A DNA stretch of 64,000 bases, taken from NCBI RefSeq assembly GCF_036226605.1, contig NZ_CP109000.1, forward strand, positions 1,794,501 through 1,858,500. Direction: 5' to 3'. The position numbers and the translations under genes are program-made. Under the pieces are notes generated by a model. The model had not been told where the DNA came from and did no database searches. It worked only from the letters and a program-made list of their open reading frames with translations. Source of the stretch: Streptomyces sp. NBC_00704. GTDB taxonomy: Bacteria; Actinomycetota; Actinomycetes; Streptomycetales; Streptomycetaceae. The first letter of the stretch is position 1; each line of letters begins with the position of its first letter. Of this stretch, positions 7,369-17,729 are shown piece by piece.

Positions 7369-10300
7369 GCACAGTGTTGTTGTTGTCGACCGCCGACACC
7401 GATCTGCTGGCGGCCCGGGCCGCCACCGGCGTCGACTACCGGATCGGCAACCCGACCCGCGTCGACGTCGAGCGGGAGCTGCCCGCGCTGCTCGACGGCG
7501 CCGGCATCGCCGTCGTCCGGCTGCTCGGCGGGAAGCGCGCCTGGGAGGACGGGCTGGCCGTGCTGAAGGCGTCCGGCGTGCCCACCGTGCTGCTGGGCGG
7601 GGAGAGCGTGCCGGACGCCGAGCTGATGGCCGAGTCGTCGGCGCCGGCCGGCGTGGTGGCGGAGGCGCTGCGGTATCTCGTGGCGGGCGGCCCGGCCAAC
7701 CTGGCCGAGCTGGCGCGCTTCCTGTCCGACACCGTCCTGCTGACCGGCGAGGGGTTCGAGGAGCCGCGCGCGATGCCGGAGTACGGCGTCCACGGCTCCT
7801 ACGAACTCCGCGACGGCCGGCCGACCGTGGGCGTGCTGTTCTACCGGGCCCACGAGCTGAGCGGGAACACCGCCTTCGTGGACACCCTGTGCGAAGCGGT
7901 CGAGGCGCGCGGCGCCAACGCCCTCGCGGTGTACTGCGGTTCGCTGCGCGGCGCGGACGCCGGGCTGTACGAGATCCTCGGCCGCTGCGACGTCCTGGTC
8001 GCCACCGTCCTCGCCTCCGGGGGCACGCACGCCTCGCAGGCGTCGGCGGGCGGCGACGAGGAGGCCTGGGACGTCGGCGCGCTCGCCGAGCTGGACGTGC
8101 CGGTGCTCCAGGGGCTGTGCCTGACGTCGTCGCGCGCGGCGTGGGAGGCGTCCGACGCGGCCCTGTCCCCCATGGACGCGGCGATGCAGGTCGCGATCCC
8201 GGAGTTCGACGGGCGGATCGTCACGGTCCCGTTCTCCTTCAAGGAGCAGGGGCCCGACGACGTCCCCGTGTACGTCGCCGACCCCGAGCGGGCCGCCCGG
8301 GTCGCCGGGATCGCCGTCCGGCACGCCCGGCTGCGGCACAAGCCGAACGGCGAGAAGAAGCTCGCCCTGGTCTTCACGGCCTACCCGACCAAGCACTCGC
8401 GGGTCGGCAACGCCGTCGGCCTGGACACGCCCGTCTCGGCCGTGCGCGTGCTCGACGCGCTGCGGGACGCGGGCTACGTGGTCGAGGGGCATCCCGACGA
8501 CGGCGACGAGCTGATCCACCGTCTCATCGCCGCCGGCGGCCACGACGTGGAATGGCTCACCGAGGAGCAGCTCGCGGCCGCGCCCGCGCGGGTGCCGCTG
8601 GCCGACTACCGGGCCTGGTTCGACCGGCTCGACCCCGCACTGCGCGAGGGCATGCTGGAGGCGTGGGGCGAGCCGCCGGGCTCCCTGTACGTCGACGGCG
8701 ACGACATCGTGCTGGCCTGCCTGCGGTTCGGCAACGTGGTGGTGATGATCCAGCCGCCGCGCGGGTTCGGCGAGAACCCGATCGCGATCTACCACGACCC
8801 CGACATGCCGCCGTCGCACCACTACATGGCCGCCTACCGCTGGCTGGAGAACAGCTTCGGCGCGGACGCGATCGTGCACATGGGCAAGCACGGCACGATG
8901 GAGTGGCTGCCGGGCAAGGGGCTCGGGCTGAGCGGCGGCTGCGCGCCGGACGCCGTCCTCGGCGAACTGCCGCTGGTCTACCCGTTCATCGTCAACGACC
9001 CGGGCGAGGGCACCCAGGCCAAGCGGCGCGGGCACGCCACCGTCGTCGACCATCTCGTCCCGCCGATGGCGCGGGCGGACACCTACGGCGACCTGGCGAA
9101 GCTGGAGCAGCTGCTCGACGAGTACGCGCTGGTCTCCGACCTCGACCCGGCGAAGGCGCCGGCCGTGCGCGCGCAGATCTGGACGCTGGTGAAGGCCGCC
9201 GAGCTGCACCACGACCTGCACGTCGACGACCAGCCCGACGACGACGCCTTCGACGAGTTCGTCATGCACATCGACGGCTATCTGTGCGAGATCAAGGACG
9301 TGCAGATCCGTGACGGCCTGCACATCCTGGGCGGCGGGCCGGTCGGCGAGGCGCGGGTGAACCTGGTGCTGGCCGTGCTGCGCGCCTCGCAGGTGTGGGG
9401 CGGGCAGGCCCACGCGCTGCCGGGTCTGAGGGCGTCGTTCGCGGCCCATTTCGGGCTCGACGAGAAGGAGTTGCTGGCCGAGCCGGGCGCGCCGGTGAAG
9501 GCGCCGGTGGAGCTGACCGATCTGGTCGAGGGGCCGTCGCGGTCCGCGGCCGACGCGATCGACCTGCTGGAGCAGTTGTGCCGGCGGGTCGCGGAGGGCA
9601 TGGAGGCGCGGGACTGGGCGGTCGTCGAGTGCGCCGCGCTCGTGCGCGAGGTCGTGGGGGCCGAACTGCCGGACGCCGTCGCGGTGCTGGAGTTCGCCTG
9701 CCGCGAGCTGGTGCCCAGGCTCGCGCGGACGACGGACGAGATCGGACACATCCTCAAGGCGCTGGACGGCGGTTACGTGCCCGCCGGGCCCTCGGGCTCC
9801 CCCACCCGCGGTCTGGTCAACGTGCTGCCGACCGGCCGCAACTTCTACTCCGTCGACCCCAAGGCCATTCCATCCAGGCTGAGCTGGGAGGTCGGGCAGT
9901 CGCTCGCCGACTCCCTCGTGCAGCGGTACCTGACGGACACCGGCGCGTACCCGAAGTCCGTCGGCCTGACGGTGTGGGGCACGTCGGCGATGCGCACGCA
10001 GGGCGACGACATCGCCGAGATCCTGGCGCTGCTGGGCTGCCGCCCGGTCTGGGACGACGCCTCGCGCCGGGTGACCGGTTTCGGGATCGTCCCCCTCGCG
10101 GAGCTGGGCCGGCCGCGCATCGACGTCACCGTCCGCATCTCCGGCTTCTTCCGGGACGCGTTCCCGCACGTGGTCGGGCTGATCGACGACGCGGTGCGGG
10201 CGGTGGCCGAGCTGGACGAGCCCGCGGACGCCAACTACGTGCGCGCCCACGTCGACGAGGACACGGCAGCGCACGGCGACCGGCGGCGCGCGAGCGCCCG

Positions 10301-11021
10301 GATCTTCGGCTCCAAGCCGGGGGCGTACGGGGCCGGTCTGCTGCCGCTGATCGACGCCCGCAACTGGCGCTCGGACGCCGACCTCGCCGAGGTGTACGCC
10401 GTCTGGGGCGGCTACGCCTACGGGCGCGGGCTGGACGGGCGGGCCGCGCGCGGGGACATGGAGACGGCGTTCAGGCGGATCGCGGTGGCCGCGAAGAACG
10501 TGGACACCCGCGAGCACGACCTCGTCGACGCCGACGACTACTTCCAGTACCACGGCGGCATGGTCGCCATGGTGCGCCATCTGACGGGTGCCAGCCCCGA
10601 GGCGTACGTGGGCGACTCGGCGACTCCGGACCAGGTGAGGACGCGCACGCTGGGCGAGGAGACGCACCGGGTGTTCCGCGCCCGGGTGGTCAACCCGCGC
10701 TGGATGGCGGCGATGCGGCGGCACGGCTACAAGGGCGCGTTCGAGATGGCTGCGACCGTCGACTACCTCTTCGGGTACGACGCCACGGCCGGGGTCGTCG
10801 ACGACTGGATGTACGAGAAGCTCAGCGCGGAGTACGTCTTCGACGCGGACAACCGCGACTTCATGAAGAAGTCCAACCCGTGGGCGCTGCGCGGGATCAC
10901 GGAACGACTCCTGGAGGCCGCCGACCGCGGTCTGTGGGCGGAGCCGGACGCCGACACGATCGAGCGGCTGCGCGCCACCTACCTGGAGCTGGAAGGCGAT
11001 CTGGAGGACGACCAGAAGTGA
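7365..11021 (+). CDS. cobN: Cobaltochelatase large subunit CobN
   Basis: A 1218-residue CobN/BchH-family protein. It is the porphyrin-type-ring-binding subunit that inserts cobalt late (aerobic route) into hydrogenobyrinic acid a,c-diamide, with ATP-driven help from BchI/BchD-type subunits. The hallmark [17 protein letters not shown] is near residue 340; further family blocks include [14 protein letters not shown] (about 505) and a C-terminal [18 protein letters not shown]. Start and stop overlap the neighbouring genes by four bases. The ATPase partner is the next gene. The presence of the early chelatase CbiX in the same cluster makes the timing of cobalt insertion ambiguous. Confidence 0.96.
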   Translation: MSTVLLLSTADTDLLAARAATGVDYRIGNPTRVDVERELPALLDGAGIAVVRLLGGKRAWEDGLAVLKASGVPTVLLGGESVPDAELMAESSAPAGVVAEALRYLVAGGPANLAELARFLSDTVLLTGEGFEEPRAMPEYGVHGSYELRDGRPTVGVLFYRAHELSGNTAFVDTLCEAVEARGANALAVYCGSLRGADAGLYEILGRCDVLVATVLASGGTHASQASAGGDEEAWDVGALAELDVPVLQGLCLTSSRAAWEASDAALSPMDAAMQVAIPEFDGRIVTVPFSFKEQGPDDVPVYVADPERAARVAGIAVRHARLRHKPNGEKKLALVFTAYPTKHSRVGNAVGLDTPVSAVRVLDALRDAGYVVEGHPDDGDELIHRLIAAGGHDVEWLTEEQLAAAPARVPLADYRAWFDRLDPALREGMLEAWGEPPGSLYVDGDDIVLACLRFGNVVVMIQPPRGFGENPIAIYHDPDMPPSHHYMAAYRWLENSFGADAIVHMGKHGTMEWLPGKGLGLSGGCAPDAVLGELPLVYPFIVNDPGEGTQAKRRGHATVVDHLVPPMARADTYGDLAKLEQLLDEYALVSDLDPAKAPAVRAQIWTLVKAAELHHDLHVDDQPDDDAFDEFVMHIDGYLCEIKDVQIRDGLHILGGGPVGEARVNLVLAVLRASQVWGGQAHALPGLRASFAAHFGLDEKELLAEPGAPVKAPVELTDLVEGPSRSAADAIDLLEQLCRRVAEGMEARDWAVVECAALVREVVGAELPDAVAVLEFACRELVPRLARTTDEIGHILKALDGGYVPAGPSGSPTRGLVNVLPTGRNFYSVDPKAIPSRLSWEVGQSLADSLVQRYLTDTGAYPKSVGLTVWGTSAMRTQGDDIAEILALLGCRPVWDDASRRVTGFGIVPLAELGRPRIDVTVRISGFFRDAFPHVVGLIDDAVRAVAELDEPADANYVRAHVDEDTAAHGDRRRASARIFGSKPGAYGAGLLPLIDARNWRSDADLAEVYAVWGGYAYGRGLDGRAARGDMETAFRRIAVAAKNVDTREHDLVDADDYFQYHGGMVAMVRHLTGASPEAYVGDSATPDQVRTRTLGEETHRVFRARVVNPRWMAAMRRHGYKGAFEMAATVDYLFGYDATAGVVDDWMYEKLSAEYVFDADNRDFMKKSNPWALRGITERLLEAADRGLWAEPDADTIERLRATYLELEGDLEDDQK

Positions 11022-13087
11022 GCACTCCTTTCCCGTTCACGGCCGTGGTCGGCCAGGACGACCTGCGGCTCGCGCTGCTGCTGAACGCCGTGTCGCCGGC
11101 GGTGGGCGGTGTGCTGGTCCGCGGCGAGAAGGGCACCGCCAAGTCGACGGCCGTGCGGGCCCTGTCGGCGCTGATGCCGGCGCTGGACGTGGTCGTCGGC
11201 TGCCGGTTCTCCTGCGACCCCGGCTCCCCCGACCCGGCCTGCCCGGACGGCCCGCACGAGCCGGGGGCGTTCGCGACGCGGCCGGCGCGCACGGTCGAGC
11301 TGCCGGTGGGCGCGTCGGAGGACCGCCTGGTCGGCGCCCTCGACATCGAGCGGGCGCTCGCCGAGGGCGTCAAGGCCTTCGAGCCGGGGCTCCTCGCGGA
11401 CGCGCACCGCGGGATCCTCTACGTCGACGAGGTCAACCTGCTGCACGACCACCTGGTCGACCTGCTGCTGGACGCGGCCGCGATGGGCGCCTCGTACGTG
11501 GAGCGCGAGGGCGTCTCCGTGCGGCACGCGGCGCGGTTCCTGCTCGTGGGCACGATGAACCCCGAAGAGGGCGAACTGCGGCCGCAGTTGCTGGACCGGT
11601 TCGGGCTGACGGTGGAGGTGGCCGCCTCGCGCGAGCCCGACCTGCGGGTGGAGGTCGTCCGGCGCAGGCTCGCCTACGACGACGATCCGGCCGCCTTCGC
11701 GGCGCGCTGGGCGGACGAGGAGGCCGCCGTGCGTGCGCGGATCGCGGCCGCGCGTGCGCTGCTGCCGTCGGTGCGGCTGGGCGACGCGGCGCTGCGGCAG
11801 ATCGCGGCGACCTGCGCCGCGTTCGAGGTGGACGGCATGCGGGCGGACATCGTCATGGCGCGCACGGCCACCGCGCTGGCCGCCTGGGCCGGGCGCACCG
11901 ACGTCCTCGCGGAGGACGTGCGGCAGGCCGCGCTGCTGGCGCTGCCGCACCGGCGGCGGCGCAATCCCTTCGACGCGCCGGGCCTCGACGAGGACAGGCT
12001 CGACGAGACGCTGGAGGAGTTCGGCGGCCGGGACGACTGTGCCCCCGGTGACGACGCCGGCGCCGGACCGGACGACGACCCGGGGGACGGCGACCGCGGC
12101 GACGGCGGTCCCGACGACGGACCCGACGACGACGGACCCGGCGGAGGCGGCGGCCGGCCCGCCCCCGACGCCGCTCCGGACGGCGGCGACGCGGGGGCCC
12201 GGCCCGAGGCCGGGCAGGACGGCGCACCGCAGCCGTCGGGCCCCTCCGAGCGGTCGGCCGTGCGGGCCGCCGAGCCGTTCCGCACCAAGGTGCTGAGTGT
12301 GCCGGGCATCGGCGAGGGGGCCGCCGGACGCCGGTCGCGGGCCCGGACCGAGCACGGCCGCACCACGGGCGCGCGCAGGCCCAGGGGCGCCCTGACCAAG
12401 CTGCATCTGGCGGCGACCGTGCAGGCGGCCGCGCCGCACCAGCGGGCGCGCGGGCGCAGCGGGCCCGGCCTGGTGGTGCGGCGGGACGATCTGCGGCAGG
12501 CGACCCGCGAGGGGCGCGAGGGCAACCTCGTGCTGTTCGTGGTCGACGCCTCCGGGTCGATGGCGGCCCGGCAGCGGATGAGCGCGGTGAAGGGCGCGGT
12601 GCTGTCGCTGCTCCTCGACGCCTACCAGCGGCGCGACAAGGTGGGGCTCGTGACGTTCCGGGGGGCCGCGGCCGAGCTGGCGCTGCCGCCCACCTCGTCG
12701 GTGGACGCCGCCGCCGTACGGCTGGAGTCGCTGCCCACGGGCGGGCGCACGCCGCTGGCCGCCGGGCTGCTGAAGGCGCACGACGTGCTGCGGGTGGAGC
12801 GGCTGCGCGATCCGGCGCGCCGGGCGCTGGTCGTGGTGGTCACCGACGGGCGGGCCACCGGCGGGCCGGAGCCCGTCGCCCTCGCCGGGCGGGCGGCCCG
12901 GCTGTTCGCGGCCGACGGCGTCGCCTGCGTGGTCGTGGACTGCGAGTCCGGGCCCGTGCGGCTGGGGCTCGCCGGGCAGTTGGCCGGTGAGCTGGGCGGC
13001 GCCGCCGTCACGCTGGAGGAGCTGCGGGCGGACTCCATCGCCGGGCTGGTCAAGGACGTGCAGGGGACTTCGAGGAGGGCCGCGTAA
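11018..13087 (+). CDS. Fused BchI/BchD-type chelatase ATPase subunit (AAA+ plus VWA)
   Basis: A 689-residue protein combining an N-terminal AAA+ ATPase like BchI/CobS with a C-terminal von Willebrand A domain like BchD/CobT. Walker A is GEKGTAKST (36-44) and Walker [12 protein letters not shown] (about 131-141), followed by [20 protein letters not shown]. An Asp/Gly/Pro-rich linker (about 338-405) joins the domains, as in BchD proteins. The VWA MIDAS motif VVDASGSM is near 508-515. With CobN it would form the ATP-dependent cobaltochelatase. GTG start at 11018 overlaps the cobN stop; its stop overlaps cobO by one base. A magnesium role is unlikely since nothing here suggests chlorophyll synthesis. 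Confidence 0.92.
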   Translation: MSTPFPFTAVVGQDDLRLALLLNAVSPAVGGVLVRGEKGTAKSTAVRALSALMPALDVVVGCRFSCDPGSPDPACPDGPHEPGAFATRPARTVELPVGASEDRLVGALDIERALAEGVKAFEPGLLADAHRGILYVDEVNLLHDHLVDLLLDAAAMGASYVEREGVSVRHAARFLLVGTMNPEEGELRPQLLDRFGLTVEVAASREPDLRVEVVRRRLAYDDDPAAFAARWADEEAAVRARIAAARALLPSVRLGDAALRQIAATCAAFEVDGMRADIVMARTATALAAWAGRTDVLAEDVRQAALLALPHRRRRNPFDAPGLDEDRLDETLEEFGGRDDCAPGDDAGAGPDDDPGDGDRGDGGPDDGPDDDGPGGGGGRPAPDAAPDGGDAGARPEAGQDGAPQPSGPSERSAVRAAEPFRTKVLSVPGIGEGAAGRRSRARTEHGRTTGARRPRGALTKLHLAATVQAAAPHQRARGRSGPGLVVRRDDLRQATREGREGNLVLFVVDASGSMAARQRMSAVKGAVLSLLLDAYQRRDKVGLVTFRGAAAELALPPTSSVDAAAVRLESLPTGGRTPLAAGLLKAHDVLRVERLRDPARRALVVVVTDGRATGGPEPVALAGRAARLFAADGVACVVVDCESGPVRLGLAGQLAGELGGAAVTLEELRADSIAGLVKDVQGTSRRAA

Positions 13088-13695
13088 TGCCGCAGGGACA
13101 GCCGAGCGTCGTGCCGGACGACGGACTGACGACCCGCCAGCGCCGCAACCGGCCGCTGGTGGTCGTGCACACCGGCGTCGGCAAGGGCAAGTCGACCGCC
13201 GCGTTCGGGCTCGCCCTGCGGGCCTGGAACCAGGGCTGGCCGATCGGGGTGTTCCAGTTCGTCAAGTCGGCGAAGTGGAAGGTCGGCGAGGAGAACGCGC
13301 TGCGCGTGCTGGGGGCGTCCGGTGAGGGCGGCTCCGTGGACTGGCACAAGATGGGCGAGGGCTGGTCCTGGGTGCAGCGCGGTCTCCAGGGCGACAACTC
13401 GACCAACGAGGAGAAGGCCCGCGAGGGCTGGGAGCAGGTCAAGCGGGACCTGGCCGCCGAGACGTACAAGCTGTACGTGCTCGACGAGTTCGCGTATCCC
13501 CTGCACTGGGGCTGGGTCGACGTCGACGAGGTCGTCGACGTTCTGCGTCACCGGCCGGGCGCCCAGCACGTGGTGATCACCGGGCGCAACGCGCCGGACG
13601 AGCTCCTCGACGCCGCCGACCTCGTGACGGACATGTCCAAGGTCAAGCATCCGATGGACGCGGGCCAGAAGGGCCAGCGGGGCATCGAGTGGTGA
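13087..13695 (+). CDS. cobO: Corrinoid adenosyltransferase CobO (CobA/BtuR type)
   Basis: A 202-residue cob(I)yrinic acid a,c-diamide adenosyltransferase that attaches the 5'-deoxyadenosyl group to cobalt. The P-loop HTGVGKGKSTAAFG is at 28-41. Other BtuR-family segments are ALRAWNQGWPIGVFQFVKS, YVLDEFAYPLHWGWVD and VVITGRNAPDELLDAADLVTDM. The protein ends with the usual GIEW tail near KHPMDAGQKGQRGIEW. ATG at 13087 shares one base with the stop of the chelatase gene. Length is typical for the family. Confidence 0.96.
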   Translation: MPQGQPSVVPDDGLTTRQRRNRPLVVVHTGVGKGKSTAAFGLALRAWNQGWPIGVFQFVKSAKWKVGEENALRVLGASGEGGSVDWHKMGEGWSWVQRGLQGDNSTNEEKAREGWEQVKRDLAAETYKLYVLDEFAYPLHWGWVDVDEVVDVLRHRPGAQHVVITGRNAPDELLDAADLVTDMSKVKHPMDAGQKGQRGIEW

Positions 13696-13699
13696 CGCC

Positions 13700-15115
13700 G
13701 TGCTGACCTCCCCCTCCCGCGTGCCCCGGCTGGTGGTCGCCGCGCCCTCCTCGGGCAGCGGCAAGACCACCGTCGCCACGGGCCTGATGGCCGCGTTCGC
13801 CGCGCGCGGGCTCGCCGTGTCCCCGCACAAGGTCGGGCCCGACTACATCGACCCCGGGTACCACTCGCTCGCCGCCGGGCGGGTGGGGCGCAACCTCGAC
13901 GCGTACCTGTGCGGGCCGGAGCTGGTCGCTCCGCTGTTCCTGCACGGGGCGCGGGGGTGCGACGTCGCCGTGGTCGAGGGCGTGATGGGGATGTTCGACG
14001 GGGCCGCCGGGGAGGGGGAGCTGGCCTCCACCGCCCAGGTGGCGAAGCTGCTGCGGGCGCCGGTGGTGCTGGTCGTCGACGCGTCGTCGCAGTCGCGGTC
14101 GGTGGCGGCGCTGGTGCACGGGTTCGCCTCCTGGGACCCGCGGGTGCGGATCGGGGGCGTGATCCTGAACAAGGTCGCCTCCGACCGGCACGAGGAGCTG
14201 CTGCGCGAGGCGCTGGAGGCGGCCGGGACGCCGGTGCTGGGGGTGCTGCGGCGGGCTCCGCAGGTGGACACCCCCTCGCGGCACCTCGGGCTGGTTCCGG
14301 TCGCCGAACGGCGGGCCGCGGCGGTCGAGGCGGTCGCGGCGATGGCCGCGCAGGTGGCGCACGGCTGCGACCTGGACGCGCTGTTCGCGCTGGCGCGGGG
14401 TGCCGGGGAGCTGCCCGACGCGCCCTGGGACCCGGCCGAGGCCCTCTCCACGCCCCCGGCGGCCCCCGGCGTCCCGGCGGCGGCGCCCGCCGCCGTCCCC
14501 GCGGCCGTGCGCCGGCCGGTCGTGGCCCTGGCCGGGGGCCCCGCGTTCACCTTCTCCTACGCCGAGCACGCGGAACTGCTGTCCGCCGCGGGCGCCGAGA
14601 CGGTCGTCTTCGACCCCCTGCGGGACGAGCGGCTGCCCGACGGGACGGACGGCCTGGTGATCGGCGGCGGGTTCCCCGAGGTGTACGCCGCCGAGCTGTC
14701 CGCCAACGAGCCGCTGCGCGGGGCCGTCGCCGCGCTCGCGGAGTCCGGGGCGCCGGTCGCCGCCGAGTGCGCGGGGCTGCTGTATCTGTGCCGCGAGCTG
14801 GACGGGCTGCCGATGTGCGGGGTCCTCGACGCGCGGGCCCGGATGTCCGAACGGCTCACCCTCGGCTACCGCGACGCCGTCGCCGTGAGCGACAGCGTGC
14901 TCGCCCCGGCCGGCACCCGGATGCGGGGGCACGAGTTCCACCGCACCGTCGTCGAGCCCGGGGCCGGGCCGGTCCCCGCGTGGGGTGTGCGCGCCCCCGA
15001 GCCGCGGGTCGAGGGCTTCGTACGGCAAGGCGTGCACGCGAGTTATCTGCACACGCACTGGGCGGCCGAGCCCGGTGCGGCCCGTCGGTTCGTCGAGAGG
15101 TGCCGGACGTCATGA
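13700..15115 (+). CDS. cobB: Cobyrinate/hydrogenobyrinate a,c-diamide synthase CobB
   Basis: A 471-residue glutamine amidotransferase that amidates the a and c side chains of the corrin ring. The N-terminal ATPase domain has SSGSGKTTVATGLMAAF (17-33) and HKVGPDYIDPGYH, and VVEGVMGMFDGA is a CbiA/CobB signature. The C-terminal glutaminase domain has Cys357 in AECAGLLYLC and a terminal ASYLHTHW that holds the conserved His. GTG at 13700 lies four bases after the cobO stop, the only non-overlapping junction of this operon. A Pro/Ala linker (about 252-275) joins the domains. Confidence 0.95.
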   Translation: MLTSPSRVPRLVVAAPSSGSGKTTVATGLMAAFAARGLAVSPHKVGPDYIDPGYHSLAAGRVGRNLDAYLCGPELVAPLFLHGARGCDVAVVEGVMGMFDGAAGEGELASTAQVAKLLRAPVVLVVDASSQSRSVAALVHGFASWDPRVRIGGVILNKVASDRHEELLREALEAAGTPVLGVLRRAPQVDTPSRHLGLVPVAERRAAAVEAVAAMAAQVAHGCDLDALFALARGAGELPDAPWDPAEALSTPPAAPGVPAAAPAAVPAAVRRPVVALAGGPAFTFSYAEHAELLSAAGAETVVFDPLRDERLPDGTDGLVIGGGFPEVYAAELSANEPLRGAVAALAESGAPVAAECAGLLYLCRELDGLPMCGVLDARARMSERLTLGYRDAVAVSDSVLAPAGTRMRGHEFHRTVVEPGAGPVPAWGVRAPEPRVEGFVRQGVHASYLHTHWAAEPGAARRFVERCRTS

Positions 15116-15843
15116 GCAGCAGGCTGGTCGGAGTCGGGGTGGGCCCGGGGGATCCGGAGCTGGTGACCGTCAAGGGGGTCAACGCGCTGCGGGCCGCCGA
15201 GGTCGTCGTCGTGCCCGTGATGGACAGCGGCGAGCAGGGCCGGGCCGAGGCCACCGTGGTGCACTACGTGCCGCGGGACAAGGTCGTCCGGGTCGTCTTC
15301 GCGCTCAACGAGCGCACCGACCGGGCCCGGCGCGAGGCCGCCTGGGACGCCGCCGGGGAGCGGGTCGCCGAGCTGCTGCGGCGGCACTCCCGCGTCGCCT
15401 TCGCGACCATCGGGGACCCCAGCGTGTACTCCACGTTCACGTATCTCGCGCAGACCGTGGCACAGGCGGTGCCGGGCGTGGTGATCGAGACCGTCCCCGG
15501 CATCACCGCCATGCAGGATCTCGCCGCGCGGTCCGGGGCCGTGCTCACCGAGGGCACCGAGCCGCTGACGCTGGTGCCGGTGACGGCGGGGTCGGCCGTG
15601 CTCAAGGACGCGCTCGCCGGACCGGGGACCGTCGTCGCCTACAAGTTCGGGCGGCAGGCCGCGGAGGTCGCCGAGGCGCTGCGCGAGACCGGGCGGATCC
15701 AGGACGCGGTGTGGGGGTCGGCGCTCGGGCTGGCCCAGGAGTCGATCCGGCCCGCCGGCGAGCTGGACGGCGAGCCCCTGCCGTACCTGTCCACGCTGAT
15801 CGCGCCCGCGCGGCGCGAGGGCGGCCGGGGCGGCAAGCTGTGA
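15112..15843 (+). CDS. cobI: Precorrin-2 C20-methyltransferase CobI
   Basis: A 243-residue SAM-dependent uroporphyrin-III C-methyltransferase-family enzyme that adds the C20 methyl group to (cobalt-)precorrin-2. Visible family features are the N-terminal GVGPGDPELVTVKG (about 9-22), the FATIGDPSVYSTFTYL region (about 100-115) and ETVPGITAMQDLAARSG (about 126-142). This combination of GDPSVYSTF and PGITAMQ is typical of CobI/CbiL rather than CobJ or CobM. It overlaps cobB by ATGA and is the last gene of the riboswitch operon. The opposing ZIP gene begins 30 bases downstream. Confidence 0.94.
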   Translation: MSSRLVGVGVGPGDPELVTVKGVNALRAAEVVVVPVMDSGEQGRAEATVVHYVPRDKVVRVVFALNERTDRARREAAWDAAGERVAELLRRHSRVAFATIGDPSVYSTFTYLAQTVAQAVPGVVIETVPGITAMQDLAARSGAVLTEGTEPLTLVPVTAGSAVLKDALAGPGTVVAYKFGRQAAEVAEALRETGRIQDAVWGSALGLAQESIRPAGELDGEPLPYLSTLIAPARREGGRGGKL

Positions 15844-15872
15844 GAACCCCCGCGTCCAGGCCGCGCGCCCGC

Positions 15873-16811
15873 TCACGCTGCCAGGCCCACCACCAGCCAG
15901 ATGAAGGCCGCGCCCGCGATCGTGCACAGCACGGTCGAGCGGGCGGGGTGCTCGTGGTGGGCCTCGGGAAGGATCTCGGCGGCCGCCAGGTAGAGCAGCG
16001 CGCCGCCGAAGAAGCCCAGGTAGCCGCCGAGCAGCTGCTCGGGAATGGTGACGAAGGTCGTCGAGGCGGCGCCCGCGATCGGCGCCGCCGCGTCCGCGAA
16101 CAGCATGGCGAGCGCCTTGCGCCGGGCGTTCCCGTACAGGCTGGTGATCGTGTAGGTGTTGAAGCCGTCCGCGAAGTCGTGGGCGATGACCGCCAGGGCC
16201 ACGGCGAGCCCCATGCCGCCGCCGACCTGGAAGGCCGCACCGATCGCCACGCCGTCCATGGCGCTGTGGAAGACCATGGCGGCGGCCGCCGTCAGGCCGA
16301 CCTCCGGAGCCCTGCCGTCCTGTGCCGTGCCGTGGCGGGCCGTGTCCTGACGGGCCGGGACGCCGGCGACCGTGTCCTGGTGTCCCGTGCCGTCGTGCCC
16401 GGCCCCCTCGTGCCCGGCGCCCTCGTGTCCTGTGCCGTCGTGCCCGGGGCCGTCGTGTCCGGGGCCGTCGGGGTCCGGTCCGGCGTGGTGGCGGTGACCG
16501 GGGTGGGCCCGGTCCGCCGCGGCGCAGGCGTGCTCCTCGGCCCCGTGGGCGGCCTGGCGGACCGCCAGCAGCCGTTCCACCAGATGGGCCACCAGGAAGC
16601 CCGCCACGAACAGCAGCAGCGCGGCCGGGACGCCGAACACCTCCGCGCCGGCCGCCTCCAGGGCCTCCGGCAGCAGGTCCAGGCCGACCACGCCCAGCAT
16701 GAGGCCGCCGGCCAGGCCCAGCACCAGGTGACGGCGGTCGGTGACGCGTTGTGCCGTCCAGCCGCCTGCCAGCGTCATGAGGAACGCGCCGAGCGCGACG
16801 AAGACCGCCAT
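15873..16811 (-). CDS. ZIP-family metal transporter with a His-rich loop
   Basis: A 312-residue membrane protein of the ZIP family, which brings divalent metals into the cytoplasm. The two metal-site helices show HSAMDGVAIGA and HDFADGFNTYT. Between helices 3 and 4 (about residues 92-150) lies a low-complexity loop with repeated GHDG, GHEG and GHQD units, a likely metal-binding sink. It sits head to head with cobM and tail to tail with cobI, inside a cluster that needs cobalt, so cobalt or zinc uptake are both possible; that is inference. No Zur-like palindrome was found upstream. AAGGG precedes the ATG. Confidence 0.88.
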   Translation of the reverse strand: MAVFVALGAFLMTLAGGWTAQRVTDRRHLVLGLAGGLMLGVVGLDLLPEALEAAGAEVFGVPAALLLFVAGFLVAHLVERLLAVRQAAHGAEEHACAAADRAHPGHRHHAGPDPDGPGHDGPGHDGTGHEGAGHEGAGHDGTGHQDTVAGVPARQDTARHGTAQDGRAPEVGLTAAAAMVFHSAMDGVAIGAAFQVGGGMGLAVALAVIAHDFADGFNTYTITSLYGNARRKALAMLFADAAAPIAGAASTTFVTIPEQLLGGYLGFFGGALLYLAAAEILPEAHHEHPARSTVLCTIAGAAFIWLVVGLAA

Positions 16812-16910
16812 AGGCCCTTGCTATCCGATCGACCCCCCATCGCGCACATCCGCGCCGCCCGCCCACCCCGGTAAAGCAGCACAAAGCCCGTTATGAGAGG
16901 ACCCGAACCC

Positions 16911-17729
16911 ATGGCCGATGCCCCCACCGGCAAGGTGACCTTCGTCGGCGCCGGCCCCGGCGCCGCCGACCTGCTGACGTTCCGCGCCGCGCGCGCCATC
17001 GCCGAGGCCGACGTCGTGATCTGGGCCGCGAGCCTGGTGCAGGCGGAGGTCCTCGCCCACGCGCGGGAGGGCGCGGAGATCCTCGACTCGGCCGTCATGT
17101 CCCTGGAGGACGTCGTGGCCGTGTACCAGCGGGCGCACGCCGAGGGGCTGAAGGTCGCCCGCATCCACTCCGGGGACCCCGCGCTGTGGGGCGGCACGCA
17201 GGAGCAGCTCGACCGGTGCGAGGAGATCGGCCTCACCACCGAGATCGTCCCCGGCGTCTCCTCGTTCTCCGCGGTCGCCGCGATCGCCCGCCGCGAGCTG
17301 ACCATCCCCGAGGTCGCCCAGTCCGTCGTCCTCACCCGGCTCGGCGGCGGCAAGACGCCGATGCCGCCGGGCGAGGAGGTGCGCGAGTTCGCCAAGCACG
17401 GCACCACGATGGCCGTCTTCCTGTCCGCCGCGCGCAGCGGGCAGCTCGTGCGGGAGCTGCTGGAGGGCGGCTACCCGACGTCCACCCCCGTCGTCGTCGC
17501 CCACCAGGCGACCTGGCCGGAGGAACTCGTCGTGACGTGCACGATCGGGACGCTGGAGGAGACGGTGAAGGAGCACAGGCTCTGGAAGCACACCCTCTTC
17601 CTGGTCGGCCCGGCCCTGGACGCGCACGGCACCCGCTCGCACCTGTACCACCCCGGTCACTTCCACGGCCACCGCAAGGCCGACCCGGAGGCCCGGCGCG
17701 CCCTGCGCTCGCGGGGCGCGAGCACATGA
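16911..17729 (+). CDS. cobM: Precorrin-4 C11-methyltransferase CobM
   Basis: A 272-residue SAM-dependent methyltransferase of the corrin branch acting at C11. Seen are KVTFVGAGPGAADLLTFRAARAI at the N-terminus, RIHSGDPALWGGTQEQ (about 85-100), EIVPGVSSFSAVAA (about 111-124) and LTRLGGGKTPMPPGEEV, all typical of CobM/CbiF. Two in-frame ATGs exist; 16911 is chosen because AGAGGA lies nine bases before it, whereas 16893 has no ribosome site. It opens the second cob operon and ends in an ATGA overlap with cobL. No B12 box lies in the 99 bases upstream. Confidence 0.95.
   Translation: MADAPTGKVTFVGAGPGAADLLTFRAARAIAEADVVIWAASLVQAEVLAHAREGAEILDSAVMSLEDVVAVYQRAHAEGLKVARIHSGDPALWGGTQEQLDRCEEIGLTTEIVPGVSSFSAVAAIARRELTIPEVAQSVVLTRLGGGKTPMPPGEEVREFAKHGTTMAVFLSAARSGQLVRELLEGGYPTSTPVVVAHQATWPEELVVTCTIGTLEETVKEHRLWKHTLFLVGPALDAHGTRSHLYHPGHFHGHRKADPEARRALRSRGAST

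Noticed and set aside
16812..16910. A second B12 riboswitch before cobM
   Set aside because: The gap is only 99 bases and has no B12 box or GCCACTG element.
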